Part shown: positions 17,753 through 26,340 of the stretch, piece by piece
How the letters are laid out: each line of letters opens with the position of its first letter
Numbering within the stretch: position 1 is the stretch's first letter
Assembly (NCBI RefSeq): GCF_009908265.2
Contig: NZ_JAAATX020000003.1
Span: forward strand, 1-64,000
DNA length: 64,000 nucleotides
DNA from: Paragemmobacter amnigenus
Lineage (GTDB): Bacteria > Pseudomonadota > Alphaproteobacteria > Rhodobacterales > Rhodobacteraceae
Direction of reading: 5' to 3'
Program-made: the position numbers and the translations under genes
Notes under the pieces: model-generated
What the model was told of the DNA's origin: nothing
The model's input: only the letters and a program-made list of their open reading frames with translations
Database searches by the model: none

Positions 17753-18229
17753 TCAGTGCGTCGCGTCCTGCGCCTTCGCCTCCAGCACCGGCGCGGCCTT
17801 GGGCGCGGCGGAGGCGATCTCGATCCGGCGGGGCTTCAGCGCCTCGGGCGTCTCGCGCACCAGATCGATATGCAGCATCCCGTGCTCATGCGCGGCCCCC
17901 GTCACGCGGACATGGTCCGCCAGCGCGAAGCGGCGTTCGAAGGCGCGGGTGGCAATGCCACGATGCAGATAGGTCTTTGCCCCATCCTCCGGCGCCTTGC
18001 GCGCGGTCACCAGCAGGGTGCCATCCTTCACCTCGACACCCAGCTCATCCGGCGTGAATCCGGCAACGGCGATCGAGATGCGATAGGCATCCTCGGCGGT
18101 CTTTTCGATGTTGTAGGGCGGATAGGTCGGCTGTGCGACGTCGCTGGTCAGCACGCGATCCATCAGGTCGGCAATCCGGTCGAAACCGACGGTTGCACGG
18201 TAAAGCGGGGCGAAATCAAGGTTCCGCAT
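17753..18229 (-). CDS. Small heat-shock protein (Hsp20/IbpA type)
   Basis: A 158-residue cytosolic holdase chaperone. The N-terminus FDRIADLMDRV and the alpha-crystallin domain (about 40-130) with YRISIAVAGFTPDELGVEV, ARKAPEDGAKTYLHRGIATRAFERRF and the C-terminal IEI-type phrase (RIEIAS) identify the IbpA-like class. ATG 18229 has a clear GGAGGA ribosome site. A heat-shock promoter is expected upstream, but I could not assign one. Confidence 0.92.
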   Translation of the reverse strand: MRNLDFAPLYRATVGFDRIADLMDRVLTSDVAQPTYPPYNIEKTAEDAYRISIAVAGFTPDELGVEVKDGTLLVTARKAPEDGAKTYLHRGIATRAFERRFALADHVRVTGAAHEHGMLHIDLVRETPEALKPRRIEIASAAPKAAPVLEAKAQDATH

Positions 18230-18366
18230 GGGTCATCCTCCATCGAGCGATGCTATGGTTAATGCCCTCCGGTCCGGACGGGCAGGAAACGCACCGGCCC
18301 CGACTGGGCACCGGCACCTCCCTGATCTGGGAAAGGCGGCGCGGGCTTTCAAGACCCAAGCAGGGG

Positions 18367-19158
18367 TCAGGGCGCGACCTTCACGAACTTCGCCCCTCCG
18401 GACGAGCCCGACAGGACCCGCACCCCCGGCGTCTCGCGGGGCGCATCGGCCGCCATCGCATCGCGCAGCGCGGCCAGCGGCTCCATCAGCGGCACGGCCA
18501 GCGCCACCGCCTTCCCCTCCACCTGCGCCTTGGCCGAGACGACGGAGACGATCCGCACCACCCCGTCCGTCATGGCAAAGACCGGCGCGCCGCTTGCCCC
18601 GAATTCCACCGCACAGCCCAGAACCATCAGGTTCGACCGCTGCGCCATGATCCCGCAGACCTCTTGCAGCGACGGCGCCTCGGACCGGTCCATGGCATAG
18701 GACACAATCCCCACCTCGGCCCCCATCCCGGGCGACCAGTCGGGAACAAAGGGCACCACCTGCGGCAGGCGGATCGGCTGGTCCAGCCGCAACAGCGCCA
18801 GATCGCTGCCCACATTCGCCAGATCCTCGCCGGGCGCAAAGACATAGGCCGGATGCGCCAGCGCCTGCGTCACGTTGCGATAGGCTTCCGCCCGCCCGTT
18901 GCGCCAGCCCGCCAGAAAGCGGAGCTCTCCCGCCTCCAGCCGTGCGCCCGTTTCCTTGTCATACAGGCAATGCGCCGCCGTCAGCACCAGATCATCCGCG
19001 ATGAGCGACCCCGTGCAGAACCCCCGATCCCCCAGCTCGATCCGCCCCACGGCCTCCCACCCCTTGCCTTGATCCTGCGTCTGGAGCGACCGGATCGACG
19101 GCCCCTCGGCCAAGGCCGGGGCGGCAAGAAGCGACAGGAAAAGGACAGCCAGACGCAT
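18367..19158 (-). CDS. Secreted trypsin-like serine protease
   Basis: A 263-residue periplasmic or secreted S1-family protease. Signal peptide residues 1-17 (ending ALA). The catalytic triad is visible: His63 in LTAAHC, Asp119 in SDLALL and Ser189 in GASGAP. No PDZ domain follows, so this is not a DegP-type protein. Four Cys in two likely pairs are present in the chain. Substrate unknown. It stands 137 bases from Hsp20 in the same direction. Confidence 0.88.
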   Translation of the reverse strand: MRLAVLFLSLLAAPALAEGPSIRSLQTQDQGKGWEAVGRIELGDRGFCTGSLIADDLVLTAAHCLYDKETGARLEAGELRFLAGWRNGRAEAYRNVTQALAHPAYVFAPGEDLANVGSDLALLRLDQPIRLPQVVPFVPDWSPGMGAEVGIVSYAMDRSEAPSLQEVCGIMAQRSNLMVLGCAVEFGASGAPVFAMTDGVVRIVSVVSAKAQVEGKAVALAVPLMEPLAALRDAMAADAPRETPGVRVLSGSSGGAKFVKVAP

Positions 19159-19225
19159 GGGGATATCCGTTCAGGGGCAGCTCCGGTTAACCCCTCTTTC
19201 CGGCATAAGTTTGGCACGCCCCCGC

Positions 19226-19249
19226 AGGATGGGCAATATTGCCCGTCCT
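19226..19249. repeat. GTAGG-type palindrome, copy 2
   Basis: AGGATGGGCAAT pairs with ATTGCCCGTCCT, one mismatch only. It sits against the 3' end of glcF, whose stop codon at 19248-19250 overlaps its last bases, so it can act as the operon terminator. Confidence 0.6.
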
Positions 19250-20534
19250 ACGACGCCAGCGCCGCGGGCGTCGGCCCCCCCGTCGCCCAGTCCAAGAGTT
19301 CCACCGTATGCACGACCGGCACGCCCGTCCCCGACCCGATCTGCATCATGCAGCCGATATTGCCCGCGGAAATCACATCCGGCGCCTTCGCCTCCAGCGT
19401 CCGCACCTTGCGCGCCTTCAACTCGCGCGAAATCTCGGGCTGGAGCAGGTTGTACGTCCCCGCCGACCCGCAGCACAGATGGCTGTCGGCAGGTTCCACC
19501 ACCTCGAACCCCACGCGCCTGAGCAGGTCCTTCGGCGCGGTCTTGATCTGCTGGCCGTGCTGCAACGAACAGGCCGCGTGATAGGCGACGCGCATCCCCT
19601 TGGCCGCGCCCTCGGGCAGGCCGATCCGCTGCAGGAGTTCGGAAATGTCGCAGGCCAGCCCCGCGACCCGCGCCGCATCCGCCGCGACGGGATCGTTGCG
19701 GAACATATGCCCGTAATCCTTCACCGTCGTCCCGCAACCGCTGGTATTGATGACGATAGCATCCAGCCCCTCGCCATCCATCTCGGCCACGAAGGCGCGG
19801 ATATTGGCCGCCGCAAAGCCATGCGCCTCGCCCTCGCGCCCCATGTGATGGGTCAGCGCCCCGCAGCAGCCCATGCCCTTGGGCACAACCACCTCGCAAC
19901 CCAGCCGCCGCAAGAGGCGGATGGTGGCATCGTTGATGTCCGTATTCAGCGCCTTCTGCGCGCAACCCGTCATCAGCGCCACCCGCATCTTCCGCGTGCC
20001 CTCGGGGGCAAAGCTCTGCGGATCGTCATTGCGACTGACGGGCGGCACGCGCTTGGGCACCATGTCCAGCATCGCCTGCACCCGCGCATCGGGGATCAGC
20101 CGCGCAAAGGGCCTGCCCATCTTCGCCAGCGCGATGGCGATGCGGAACCGTATCGGATAGGGCAGCACCTTCGCCAGCACAAACCGCAGGGCGCGGTCCG
20201 TCAGGGGCCGCCGATAGGTCGCCTCGACATGCGCGCGGGCATGGTCGATCAGATGCATGTAATGCACACCCGACGGGCAGGTCGTCATGCAGGACAGGCA
20301 GGACAGGCAGCGATCCAGATGCTTCACCGTCCGCGCATCCGCCGCGCGCCCGCTTTCCAGCATCTCCTTGATCAGGTAGATGCGCCCCCTCGGGCTGTCC
20401 AGCTCGTCCCCCAGCACCTGATAGGTGGGGCAGGTCGCCGTGCAGAACCCGCAATGCACGCAGGACCGCAAGATCTCGTTCGACCGCGCCAGCGCGGGAA
20501 CCTTCAACTGCTCGTCGGTAAAGAACGTCTGCAT
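19248..20534 (-). CDS. glcF: Glycolate oxidase iron-sulfur subunit
   Basis: A 428-residue subunit carrying two [4Fe-4S] ferredoxin motifs near the N-terminus: C25-x2-C28-x2-C31-x3-C35 and C76-x2-C79-x2-C82-x3-C86, followed by two CCG domains (MGCCGAL and LCCGSAG) that are typical of GlcF and heterodisulfide-reductase-like proteins. It passes electrons from the flavin subunits GlcD/GlcE to the quinone pool. It is the last gene of glcD-glcE-orf103-glcF. Confidence 0.95.
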   Translation of the reverse strand: MQTFFTDEQLKVPALARSNEILRSCVHCGFCTATCPTYQVLGDELDSPRGRIYLIKEMLESGRAADARTVKHLDRCLSCLSCMTTCPSGVHYMHLIDHARAHVEATYRRPLTDRALRFVLAKVLPYPIRFRIAIALAKMGRPFARLIPDARVQAMLDMVPKRVPPVSRNDDPQSFAPEGTRKMRVALMTGCAQKALNTDINDATIRLLRRLGCEVVVPKGMGCCGALTHHMGREGEAHGFAAANIRAFVAEMDGEGLDAIVINTSGCGTTVKDYGHMFRNDPVAADAARVAGLACDISELLQRIGLPEGAAKGMRVAYHAACSLQHGQQIKTAPKDLLRRVGFEVVEPADSHLCCGSAGTYNLLQPEISRELKARKVRTLEAKAPDVISAGNIGCMMQIGSGTGVPVVHTVELLDWATGGPTPAALAS

Positions 20535-20543
20535 CGGATCCCC

Positions 20544-20855
20544 TCAGAGCAGCATCATGAACAGGGCCAGCGCCGACATGGCCAGACCCGCAGCCAGAGC
20601 AGGCCAGGCCCAGCGGCCCGCCCCGACCGGCAGCAGCCGTCGCAGCCCCTGCGCCAGCGCGGCCAAGGCCACGGGCGCGGCCCCCAGTATCACCATCAGC
20701 CGCGAGAAACCCTCGTCCGCGGCCGGATCACTGGTCAGCCAGACCACCCCGAGGGCGGCGGCCGCCAGCGCGATCCCGATCCCCGCCCGCGCCGGAGGCA
20801 ACAGGCAAAGCGACACATAGACCGCCAGCGGATATGCAAGAAAGATCAACGCCAC
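20544..20855 (-). CDS. Small membrane protein inside the glycolate oxidase operon (103 aa)
   Basis: A 103-residue protein with three hydrophobic segments and no recognised family. GTG 20855 is preceded by AGGAG at a good spacing, 28 bases after the glcE stop and 9 bases before glcF, so it is firmly embedded in the operon. A role as membrane anchor for the otherwise soluble GlcDEF complex is a reasonable inference but nothing in the sequence proves it. Confidence 0.72.
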   Translation of the reverse strand: MALIFLAYPLAVYVSLCLLPPARAGIGIALAAAALGVVWLTSDPAADEGFSRLMVILGAAPVALAALAQGLRRLLPVGAGRWAWPALAAGLAMSALALFMMLL

Positions 20856-20883
20856 CTTTGCCGCTCCTGTCCGTTCCCACCCA

Positions 20884-21975
20884 TCAGGCCGCGCCCATCA
20901 AGCCACGATTGAAGACGCCCTTGGGATCGAACTTCGCCCTGAGCCCCGCCGAAATCGCCGCCACCGCCGCAGGCTCGGGCTGAAAGGCCGGCACCGGTCC
21001 CAAGCCGCGCATCCGCGTCGCATGCCCGTCAAAGGCCCCCAGCCGCGCCCGCAGGTCCACACCCGCCCCGACCAGCAGCCAGACCAGACCGCCACCCCAG
21101 TCGTAAAGCACCGCCTCCGTCCCCGCCCGCGCGACCAGCGCAGGCGCCTCGGACGGCTTCACCGACAGCCGCCACACATCCCCCGTCCTCCCGTGGAACG
21201 GTGCCACATCCCGCACAGCCTGCCAGACGTCACCCGCGACCTCTTCCACCGGACCGAACCGCCCCAGCACGCGGCGCAACTCCCCCGCGCGATAGCGCAC
21301 GGATGTCTCGAACCCCTCGACCCGCAGGAACGTCCCCCGCCCCGGCCAATGCGCCGCCCCCGTCACGTCAAAGGGCGACCCCAGCGCCGCCGCCATCGCC
21401 GCGACCGCCTGCCCGTCGTCCAGCCCCCCCACGCACAGCGTCGCCCCCGCCTCGGGCGCGGGCAGAACCTTGAAGGCCACCTCGGTCAGCACGCCCAGCG
21501 TGCCATGCGACCCCGCCATCAGCTTCACAAGGTCGATGCCCGTGACATTCTTCATCACCCGCCCGCCATTGCGGACCACCGTCCCCGTCCCGTCGACAAA
21601 GCGCACCCCGATCAGGCTGTCGCGGCAGGCCCCCGCCTGCACCCGCCGCGGCCCGCTGGCATTCACCGCCACCACGCCGCCGATGGTCGACTCCCCCTCG
21701 CGCCCCAGAAGTCCCCGCATATCCGGCGGATCGAAGGGCAGGCGCTGCCCCTCGGCCGCCAGCATCCCCTCCACCTCGGCCAAGGGCGTCCCCGCCCCCA
21801 CCACCAGCGTAAGCGCGCCGGGCTCGTAAAGCCGCACGCCGGACAGACCGCCCGTCTCCAGCACCTCGCCCGCCGCCGGAACCCCGATCCCCCGCGTCCC
21901 GCCCCCGCGCAGGACCAAGGGCGCATTCGCCCCCCGCACGATCTCGGCCAGTTCCGCCTCATTTTCCGGACGCAT
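20884..21975 (-). CDS. glcE: Glycolate oxidase FAD-binding subunit GlcE
   Basis: A 363-residue FAD_binding_4-type subunit with VLRGGGTRGIG, GRGESTIGGVVAVNASGPRR-like phrases and GGRVMKNVTGIDLVKLMAGSHGTLG. It partners GlcD in oxidising glycolate to glyoxylate. ATG 21975 (MRPENE) is preferred over an in-frame start 60 bases upstream, because the upstream part falls in a repeated non-coding element after glcD. Confidence 0.93.
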   Translation of the reverse strand: MRPENEAELAEIVRGANAPLVLRGGGTRGIGVPAAGEVLETGGLSGVRLYEPGALTLVVGAGTPLAEVEGMLAAEGQRLPFDPPDMRGLLGREGESTIGGVVAVNASGPRRVQAGACRDSLIGVRFVDGTGTVVRNGGRVMKNVTGIDLVKLMAGSHGTLGVLTEVAFKVLPAPEAGATLCVGGLDDGQAVAAMAAALGSPFDVTGAAHWPGRGTFLRVEGFETSVRYRAGELRRVLGRFGPVEEVAGDVWQAVRDVAPFHGRTGDVWRLSVKPSEAPALVARAGTEAVLYDWGGGLVWLLVGAGVDLRARLGAFDGHATRMRGLGPVPAFQPEPAAVAAISAGLRAKFDPKGVFNRGLMGAA

Positions 21976-22020
21976 CAAAGATCCGCCCGCAGAAGACCAG
22001 CAACAATCCTCATTTTCCGT

Positions 22021-22066
22021 CCCCAAATATCCCACGGGGGTCCGGGGGTGTGAAACCCCCGGTCCG
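22021..22066. repeat. CAAATA/GGGGGTCCGGGGG element, copy 1
   Basis: The plus strand reads CCCCAAATATCCCACGGGGG, then TCCGGGGGTGTGAAACCCCC, then GGTCCGC. It contains a CCGGGGG/CCCCCGG hairpin. It starts 6 bases beyond the glcD stop. A clearly related element is at 61857-61905, also right after the stop of a minus-strand gene and in the same orientation. Confidence 0.65.
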
Positions 22067-22071
22067 CAATC

Positions 22072-23505
22072 TCAAGCCGCGCGCCGCGAGGCAGTCACAT
22101 ACAGCGGAAACACCTTCGCCGGATTGAGCAGCCAGCCCGGATCGAACACGTCCTTCACCCTGAGCTGCGCCTCCATGTCCGCGTCGGAAAACTGCACGCT
22201 CATCAGATCGCGCTTTTCGACGCCCACCCCGTGCTCGCCGGTCAGGCAGCCGCCCACTTCAACGCACAGCTTCAGGATATCCGCGCCCAGCGCCTCGGCC
22301 TTTTCCAGCTCGCCGGGCTGGTTGGCGTTGAAGATGATCAGCGGGTGCATATTGCCATCCCCCGCATGGAAAACGTTCGCCACCCGCAGCCCGTAGCTTT
22401 CCGTCAACTCCCCGATCCGGCGCAGCACGAAGGCCAGCTCGGACACCGGAATCGTGCCGTCCAGACAGATGTAATCCCCCATCTGCCCCATCGCGCCGAA
22501 GGCCGATTTCCGGCCCAGCCAGATGCGCTTGGCCTGATCCTCGGTCTCGGCCTCGCGATAGGCGACGGGGTCGTGGCGCAGCGCGATCTCCTTTATCCGC
22601 GCCAGTTGTTCGTCGATCTCGGCGGGGCTGCCCTCCACCTCGACGATCAGCAGCGCCTCGCAATCGGGATAGCCCGCCTTGGCGAAGGCTTCCGTCGCCT
22701 CGATGCAGGGGCGGTCCATGAATTCGATCGCCACGGGCAAGAGCCCGCCCTTGATGATGTCGGCCACGCAGGCCCCCGCCACCTCGTTCGAGGCAAAGCC
22801 CATCAGCACGGGCCGCGCCCCCTCGGGCTTGGGCAGGATCCGCAGCCAGGCCTCCGTCACCACGCCCAACTGCCCCTCGCTCCCGCAGATCACGCCCAGA
22901 AGGTCCAGCCCCCCCGCATCCATGAACGGCCCGCCGATCCGCAGCACCTCGCCCGTCATGGTGACAAGGGTCACGCCCAGCAGGTTGTTCGTGGTGACAC
23001 CGTATTTCAGGCAATGCGCGCCCCCGGAATTCATCCCGATATTGCCCGCGATGGCACAGGCCAGCTGGCTGGACGGATCGGGGGCATAGAAGAACCCCTC
23101 CGCCTCCACCGCGCCCGTCACAGACAGGTTCGTCCGCCCCGTCTGCACATGGATGAAGCGGTTGGCATAATCCGTCTCGATCACCCCGTTCATCCGCGCC
23201 ACGCCGATCACCACCGCATCCGGCGTAGGCAGCGACCCGCCCGCCAGCGACGTGCCCGCCCCGCGCGGGATGACCTTCACCCCCTCCTCGTGACAGGCCC
23301 GCATCACCGCCGCGACCTCTTCGGTCGTGCGCGGCAGCACCACCGCCATGGGCAGGCAGCGATAGGCCGTCAGGGCGTCGCATTCATAGGCCCGCGTCTC
23401 GGCCGGATCGGATATCAGGGCATCGGCGGGCAGCACGGCGGCCAGCCGCGCCAGAATCCGGTCGCGCCGCGCAAGGATGGCGGGATCGGGCTGGGGCATC
23501 TCCAT
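22072..23505 (-). CDS. glcD: Glycolate oxidase FAD-linked subunit GlcD
   Basis: A 477-residue flavoprotein of the FAD_binding_4/FAD-oxidase_C type, the catalytic subunit that oxidises glycolate. Visible: VIPRGAGTSLAGGSLP, AIAGNIGMNSGGAHCLKYG, GSEGQLGVVTEAWLRI, and the C-terminal HAGDGNMHPLI and GEHGVGVEKRDLM. ATG 23505 has a GGGAGGAG ribosome site. An operator-like palindrome lies 18-42 bases upstream and matches one in front of the FadR-type regulator at 43374. Confidence 0.95.
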   Translation of the reverse strand: MEMPQPDPAILARRDRILARLAAVLPADALISDPAETRAYECDALTAYRCLPMAVVLPRTTEEVAAVMRACHEEGVKVIPRGAGTSLAGGSLPTPDAVVIGVARMNGVIETDYANRFIHVQTGRTNLSVTGAVEAEGFFYAPDPSSQLACAIAGNIGMNSGGAHCLKYGVTTNNLLGVTLVTMTGEVLRIGGPFMDAGGLDLLGVICGSEGQLGVVTEAWLRILPKPEGARPVLMGFASNEVAGACVADIIKGGLLPVAIEFMDRPCIEATEAFAKAGYPDCEALLIVEVEGSPAEIDEQLARIKEIALRHDPVAYREAETEDQAKRIWLGRKSAFGAMGQMGDYICLDGTIPVSELAFVLRRIGELTESYGLRVANVFHAGDGNMHPLIIFNANQPGELEKAEALGADILKLCVEVGGCLTGEHGVGVEKRDLMSVQFSDADMEAQLRVKDVFDPGWLLNPAKVFPLYVTASRRAA

Positions 23506-23522
23506 CGCGGTCTCCTCCCGTG

Positions 23523-23547
23523 AATTGGTAAAAAGTTATAACCAATT
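23523..23547 (-). promoter_or_regulatory. Predicted FadR/GntR-type operator of glcDEF
   Basis: Read toward glcD the site is TGGTTATAACTTTTTACCA with AAT and ATT at its outer ends, so TTGGT and ACCAA half-sites face each other. It matches 19 of 25 positions of a site in front of the GntR/FadR regulator at 43335-43359 and sits at the same distance (about 15 bases) from the start codon. TNGT/ACNA half-sites are typical of the FadR subfamily. Confidence 0.7.
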
Positions 23548-23588
23548 TCTCCGGCTGACAACCCGTTCCGTCATGCTATCCCTTGGCC

Positions 23589-24278
23589 ATGAACATGATC
23601 GACCATCTCGGCGCCCTGACGGCCCCCGATTTCCTTGCCGTTCTGGCGGTTCTGGCCCTGTGGGCGGTCTCGGGCTGGGTGATCGAGCATCCGCCCGCGC
23701 GCCGTCCGTCGGTCAGCCTGATCATGCAGGACTACCGCCGCGACTGGATGCGCCAGTTCGTGACGCGCCAGCCGCGAATCTTCGACGCCACGCTGATCGA
23801 TTCCCTGCGTCAGGGCACGGCCTTCTTCGCCTCGGCCAGCATGATCGCCATCGGCGGGGGCGTGGCGCTGATCGGCAATTCCGACCGCCTGCGCGGACTG
23901 GCGCAGGATCTGACGCTTGCCGCCGACACGATGCAGGTGGAGCTGAAGATCATCCTCGCGCTGGCCTTCCTTGCCAATGCGCTGCTGAAATTCGTCTGGG
24001 CGCACCGCCTGTTCGGCTATTGCTCGATCCTGATGGCCGCCGTCCCGAATGATGCGGCCGACCCGACCGCCACCCCCCGCGCGGCACAGGCGGCCGAGAT
24101 CAACATCACCGCGGCCAAGAATTTCAACCGCGGTCTGCGGTCGATCTACTATGCCCTCGCCGCGCTCGGCTGGCTTTTCGGTCCGGCGGGTCTGGTCCTT
24201 GCGGGGCTTGCCTCTACCACTGTGCTTTTGCGCCGCGAATTCGCCTCGCAGTCGCGCGACGTCATGCTGTCCCGCTGA
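23589..24278 (+). CDS. DUF599 family membrane protein (229 aa)
   Basis: A multi-pass inner-membrane protein of the DUF599 family, function unknown. It has an N-terminal helix, the family phrases RRDWMRQFVTRQPRIFDATLIDSLRQGTAFFASAS and FNRGLRSIYYALAALGWLFGP, and four hydrophobic segments. ATG 23589 is preferred to a TTG two codons upstream. Its 3' end overlaps the convergent membrane protein gene by 17 bases. Confidence 0.85.
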   Translation: MNMIDHLGALTAPDFLAVLAVLALWAVSGWVIEHPPARRPSVSLIMQDYRRDWMRQFVTRQPRIFDATLIDSLRQGTAFFASASMIAIGGGVALIGNSDRLRGLAQDLTLAADTMQVELKIILALAFLANALLKFVWAHRLFGYCSILMAAVPNDAADPTATPRAAQAAEINITAAKNFNRGLRSIYYALAALGWLFGPAGLVLAGLASTTVLLRREFASQSRDVMLSR

Positions 24279-26340
24279 CCCGCCGCCCGCCGCGCCGCCC
24301 TTCCAGCAGCCACGCCGCCACCGCCAGCGCCGCCGCCAGCAAAAGCCACGCCCATGCCGGCAGCACCGGCGCCACGCTGACATCCTCGGTCACATAGGCG
24401 CCGCGCGGGGTGATCCCGATCCAGCCGCGCCCCGCCGCGGGCCGCCCCTCGCGCACAAGGCGGATGTCGGGCGCGCCCTCCTCCACCCGCAGCACGCCGC
24501 CATTGGTCGCCGCGACCGCCTCCGCCATCACCTCGCCCGTGGCGATGGTCGCCTCGAACTCGCGCGGGGCGGACGGGCCCACCGCCACCACCCGCACCAG
24601 ATCGCCCTGTTCCAGCCGGTAAAGCCCCACCACCGGCGCCTGCCAGACCGTCTCGAACTTCCCCGGCCCCGCCTCGGGCATCGGCAGCACCACCTCGGCC
24701 CCGTCCGGCCCCGTGACCGTCACATCGCCCGGCGGCCCCTCGGCCACGGTCCGCCGCGTGATGGTCAAGGCCTGCCCCCTGGCGGTGGCGGTCAGCGCCT
24801 CTTCCTCAAGCTCCGGCTCTTTCAGCATCCAGTGCGCCAGCCGCCGCAAGAGCTCCAGTTGCGGACCGCCGCCCTCGAACCCGCGCCCCCAGAGCCAGGC
24901 GTGATCCGACGCCAGCACCGCCACGCGCCCCTCGCCCACGCGGTCCAGCACCAGAAGCGGCCGCCCGTCTGCGCCCTGCATCACCACCTGCCCCGCACGC
25001 GGGGAAACCTCCACCTGCCGGAACCAGCGGCCCCAGCCCCCCTCGGGCGCCAGCGCCTCCAGCCCCTCGGTCACCGGATGGCGGCGGCCCAGATCCGTCA
25101 GCTCCGGCACGAAGGCCCGCTCGATCACCCGTGCCGTCGGCTCCACCGGCAACACCTCGGCGAGGGGAGAGCGCCAGAGCGAATCGACCGCCCCGAATTC
25201 CGGCCCCGCCGCGACCAGCACCGTCCCGCCATTGCTCACATAATTCGCCACGTTCTCCAGATAGGACATCGGCAGGATGCCCCGCATCCGGTAGCGGTCG
25301 AAGATGATCAGATCGAATTCCTCGATCTTCTCCACGAACAGCTCGCGCGTAGGGAAGGCGATCAGCGACAGCTCCGTCACCGGAATCCCGTCCTGCTTTT
25401 CCGGCGGGCGCAGGATGGTGAAATGCACAAGGTCCACCGACGCATCCGATTTCAGAAGGTTGCGCCAGACCCGTTCGCCCGCATGCGGCTCGCCCGACAC
25501 CAGCAGGACGCGCAGCCGGTCGCGCACGCCGTTCATCTGCACCACGGCGGCGTTGTTGCGCTCGGTCAGCTCACCCTCCACGGCGGGGGTGGCGAATTGC
25601 AGCACGTTCATCCCGCCATGCGGCAGAACCACCGGCAGGTCCAGATCCTGCCCCACCGGCACGCGATAGGTCTGCGGCGCGCCACCATCCACGGTGATCG
25701 TCAGATCCGCCTCTTCGGCCCCCGGCGCGGCCCCCTGATCCTCGATCCGCAGGGTCAGCGTGACCTCCTCGCCCAGAATGGCAAAGGCGGGCGCGTTCTT
25801 CACCACCAGCCGCCGGTCCCAATCCGCCTCGCGCCCCGTCATCAGCAGATGCAGCGGCGCGGGCAGCGCGGGGACCAGCCCCATGTCATGCACCTGCCCG
25901 TCCGAAATCAGGATCGCCCCCGCCACCCGCGCGCGCGGCTCTTCCGACAGCGCCTCGGCCAGCGCGGTCATGGCCAGCGAGCCGGCATCCTCCGGCCCGT
26001 CCCCGAACCGCACCACGCGCAGCTCGGTATTCTCCATCCCTGCGACCTTGGCCTCGATCGCGGCCACCGCCTCGGCCGTCTGCGCCGCACGGTCACCCAG
26101 TCGCTGGCTGGAACTTTCATCCACCACCAGCAGCACGATATCCGACAGCGGCGCCCGCTCCTCCTCCTGCAAGGACGGGTTCGCCAGCGCCGCCAGCAGC
26201 GCGCAGGCCGTCAGCCCGCGCAGCCACCACCCCGCCAGCCCCCGCCACAGCGCCAGCGCCACAAAGGCCACGGCCAGCCCCGCCAGAACCCACAGCACCA
26301 CCACCGGCACCAGCGGCGCAAGGATCACGCTGGCCGTCAT
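24262..26340 (-). CDS. Large membrane protein of the MoxR locus, class I glutamine-amidotransferase-like fold (692 aa)
   Basis: Two N-terminal helices, a VWA-like region beginning DIVLLVVDESSSQRLGD (about residues 67-83), a periplasmic middle with beta-sandwich character, a glutamine-amidotransferase-like part (FDLIIFDRYRMRG, NGGTVLVAAGPEFG) and one C-terminal helix. The VWA metal site reads DESSS. Such proteins follow MoxR-DUF58 genes and are thought to act in envelope stress; no enzymatic activity is established. Its start (26340) overlaps the end of the DUF4159 gene by four bases. Confidence 0.82.
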   Translation of the reverse strand: MTASVILAPLVPVVVLWVLAGLAVAFVALALWRGLAGWWLRGLTACALLAALANPSLQEEERAPLSDIVLLVVDESSSQRLGDRAAQTAEAVAAIEAKVAGMENTELRVVRFGDGPEDAGSLAMTALAEALSEEPRARVAGAILISDGQVHDMGLVPALPAPLHLLMTGREADWDRRLVVKNAPAFAILGEEVTLTLRIEDQGAAPGAEEADLTITVDGGAPQTYRVPVGQDLDLPVVLPHGGMNVLQFATPAVEGELTERNNAAVVQMNGVRDRLRVLLVSGEPHAGERVWRNLLKSDASVDLVHFTILRPPEKQDGIPVTELSLIAFPTRELFVEKIEEFDLIIFDRYRMRGILPMSYLENVANYVSNGGTVLVAAGPEFGAVDSLWRSPLAEVLPVEPTARVIERAFVPELTDLGRRHPVTEGLEALAPEGGWGRWFRQVEVSPRAGQVVMQGADGRPLLVLDRVGEGRVAVLASDHAWLWGRGFEGGGPQLELLRRLAHWMLKEPELEEEALTATARGQALTITRRTVAEGPPGDVTVTGPDGAEVVLPMPEAGPGKFETVWQAPVVGLYRLEQGDLVRVVAVGPSAPREFEATIATGEVMAEAVAATNGGVLRVEEGAPDIRLVREGRPAAGRGWIGITPRGAYVTEDVSVAPVLPAWAWLLLAAALAVAAWLLEGRRGGRRVSGTA

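Noticed and set aside
21976-22035. Earlier start for GlcE at 22035
   Set aside because: The added residues come from a repeated non-coding element after glcD; ATG 21975 begins the conserved FAD domain.
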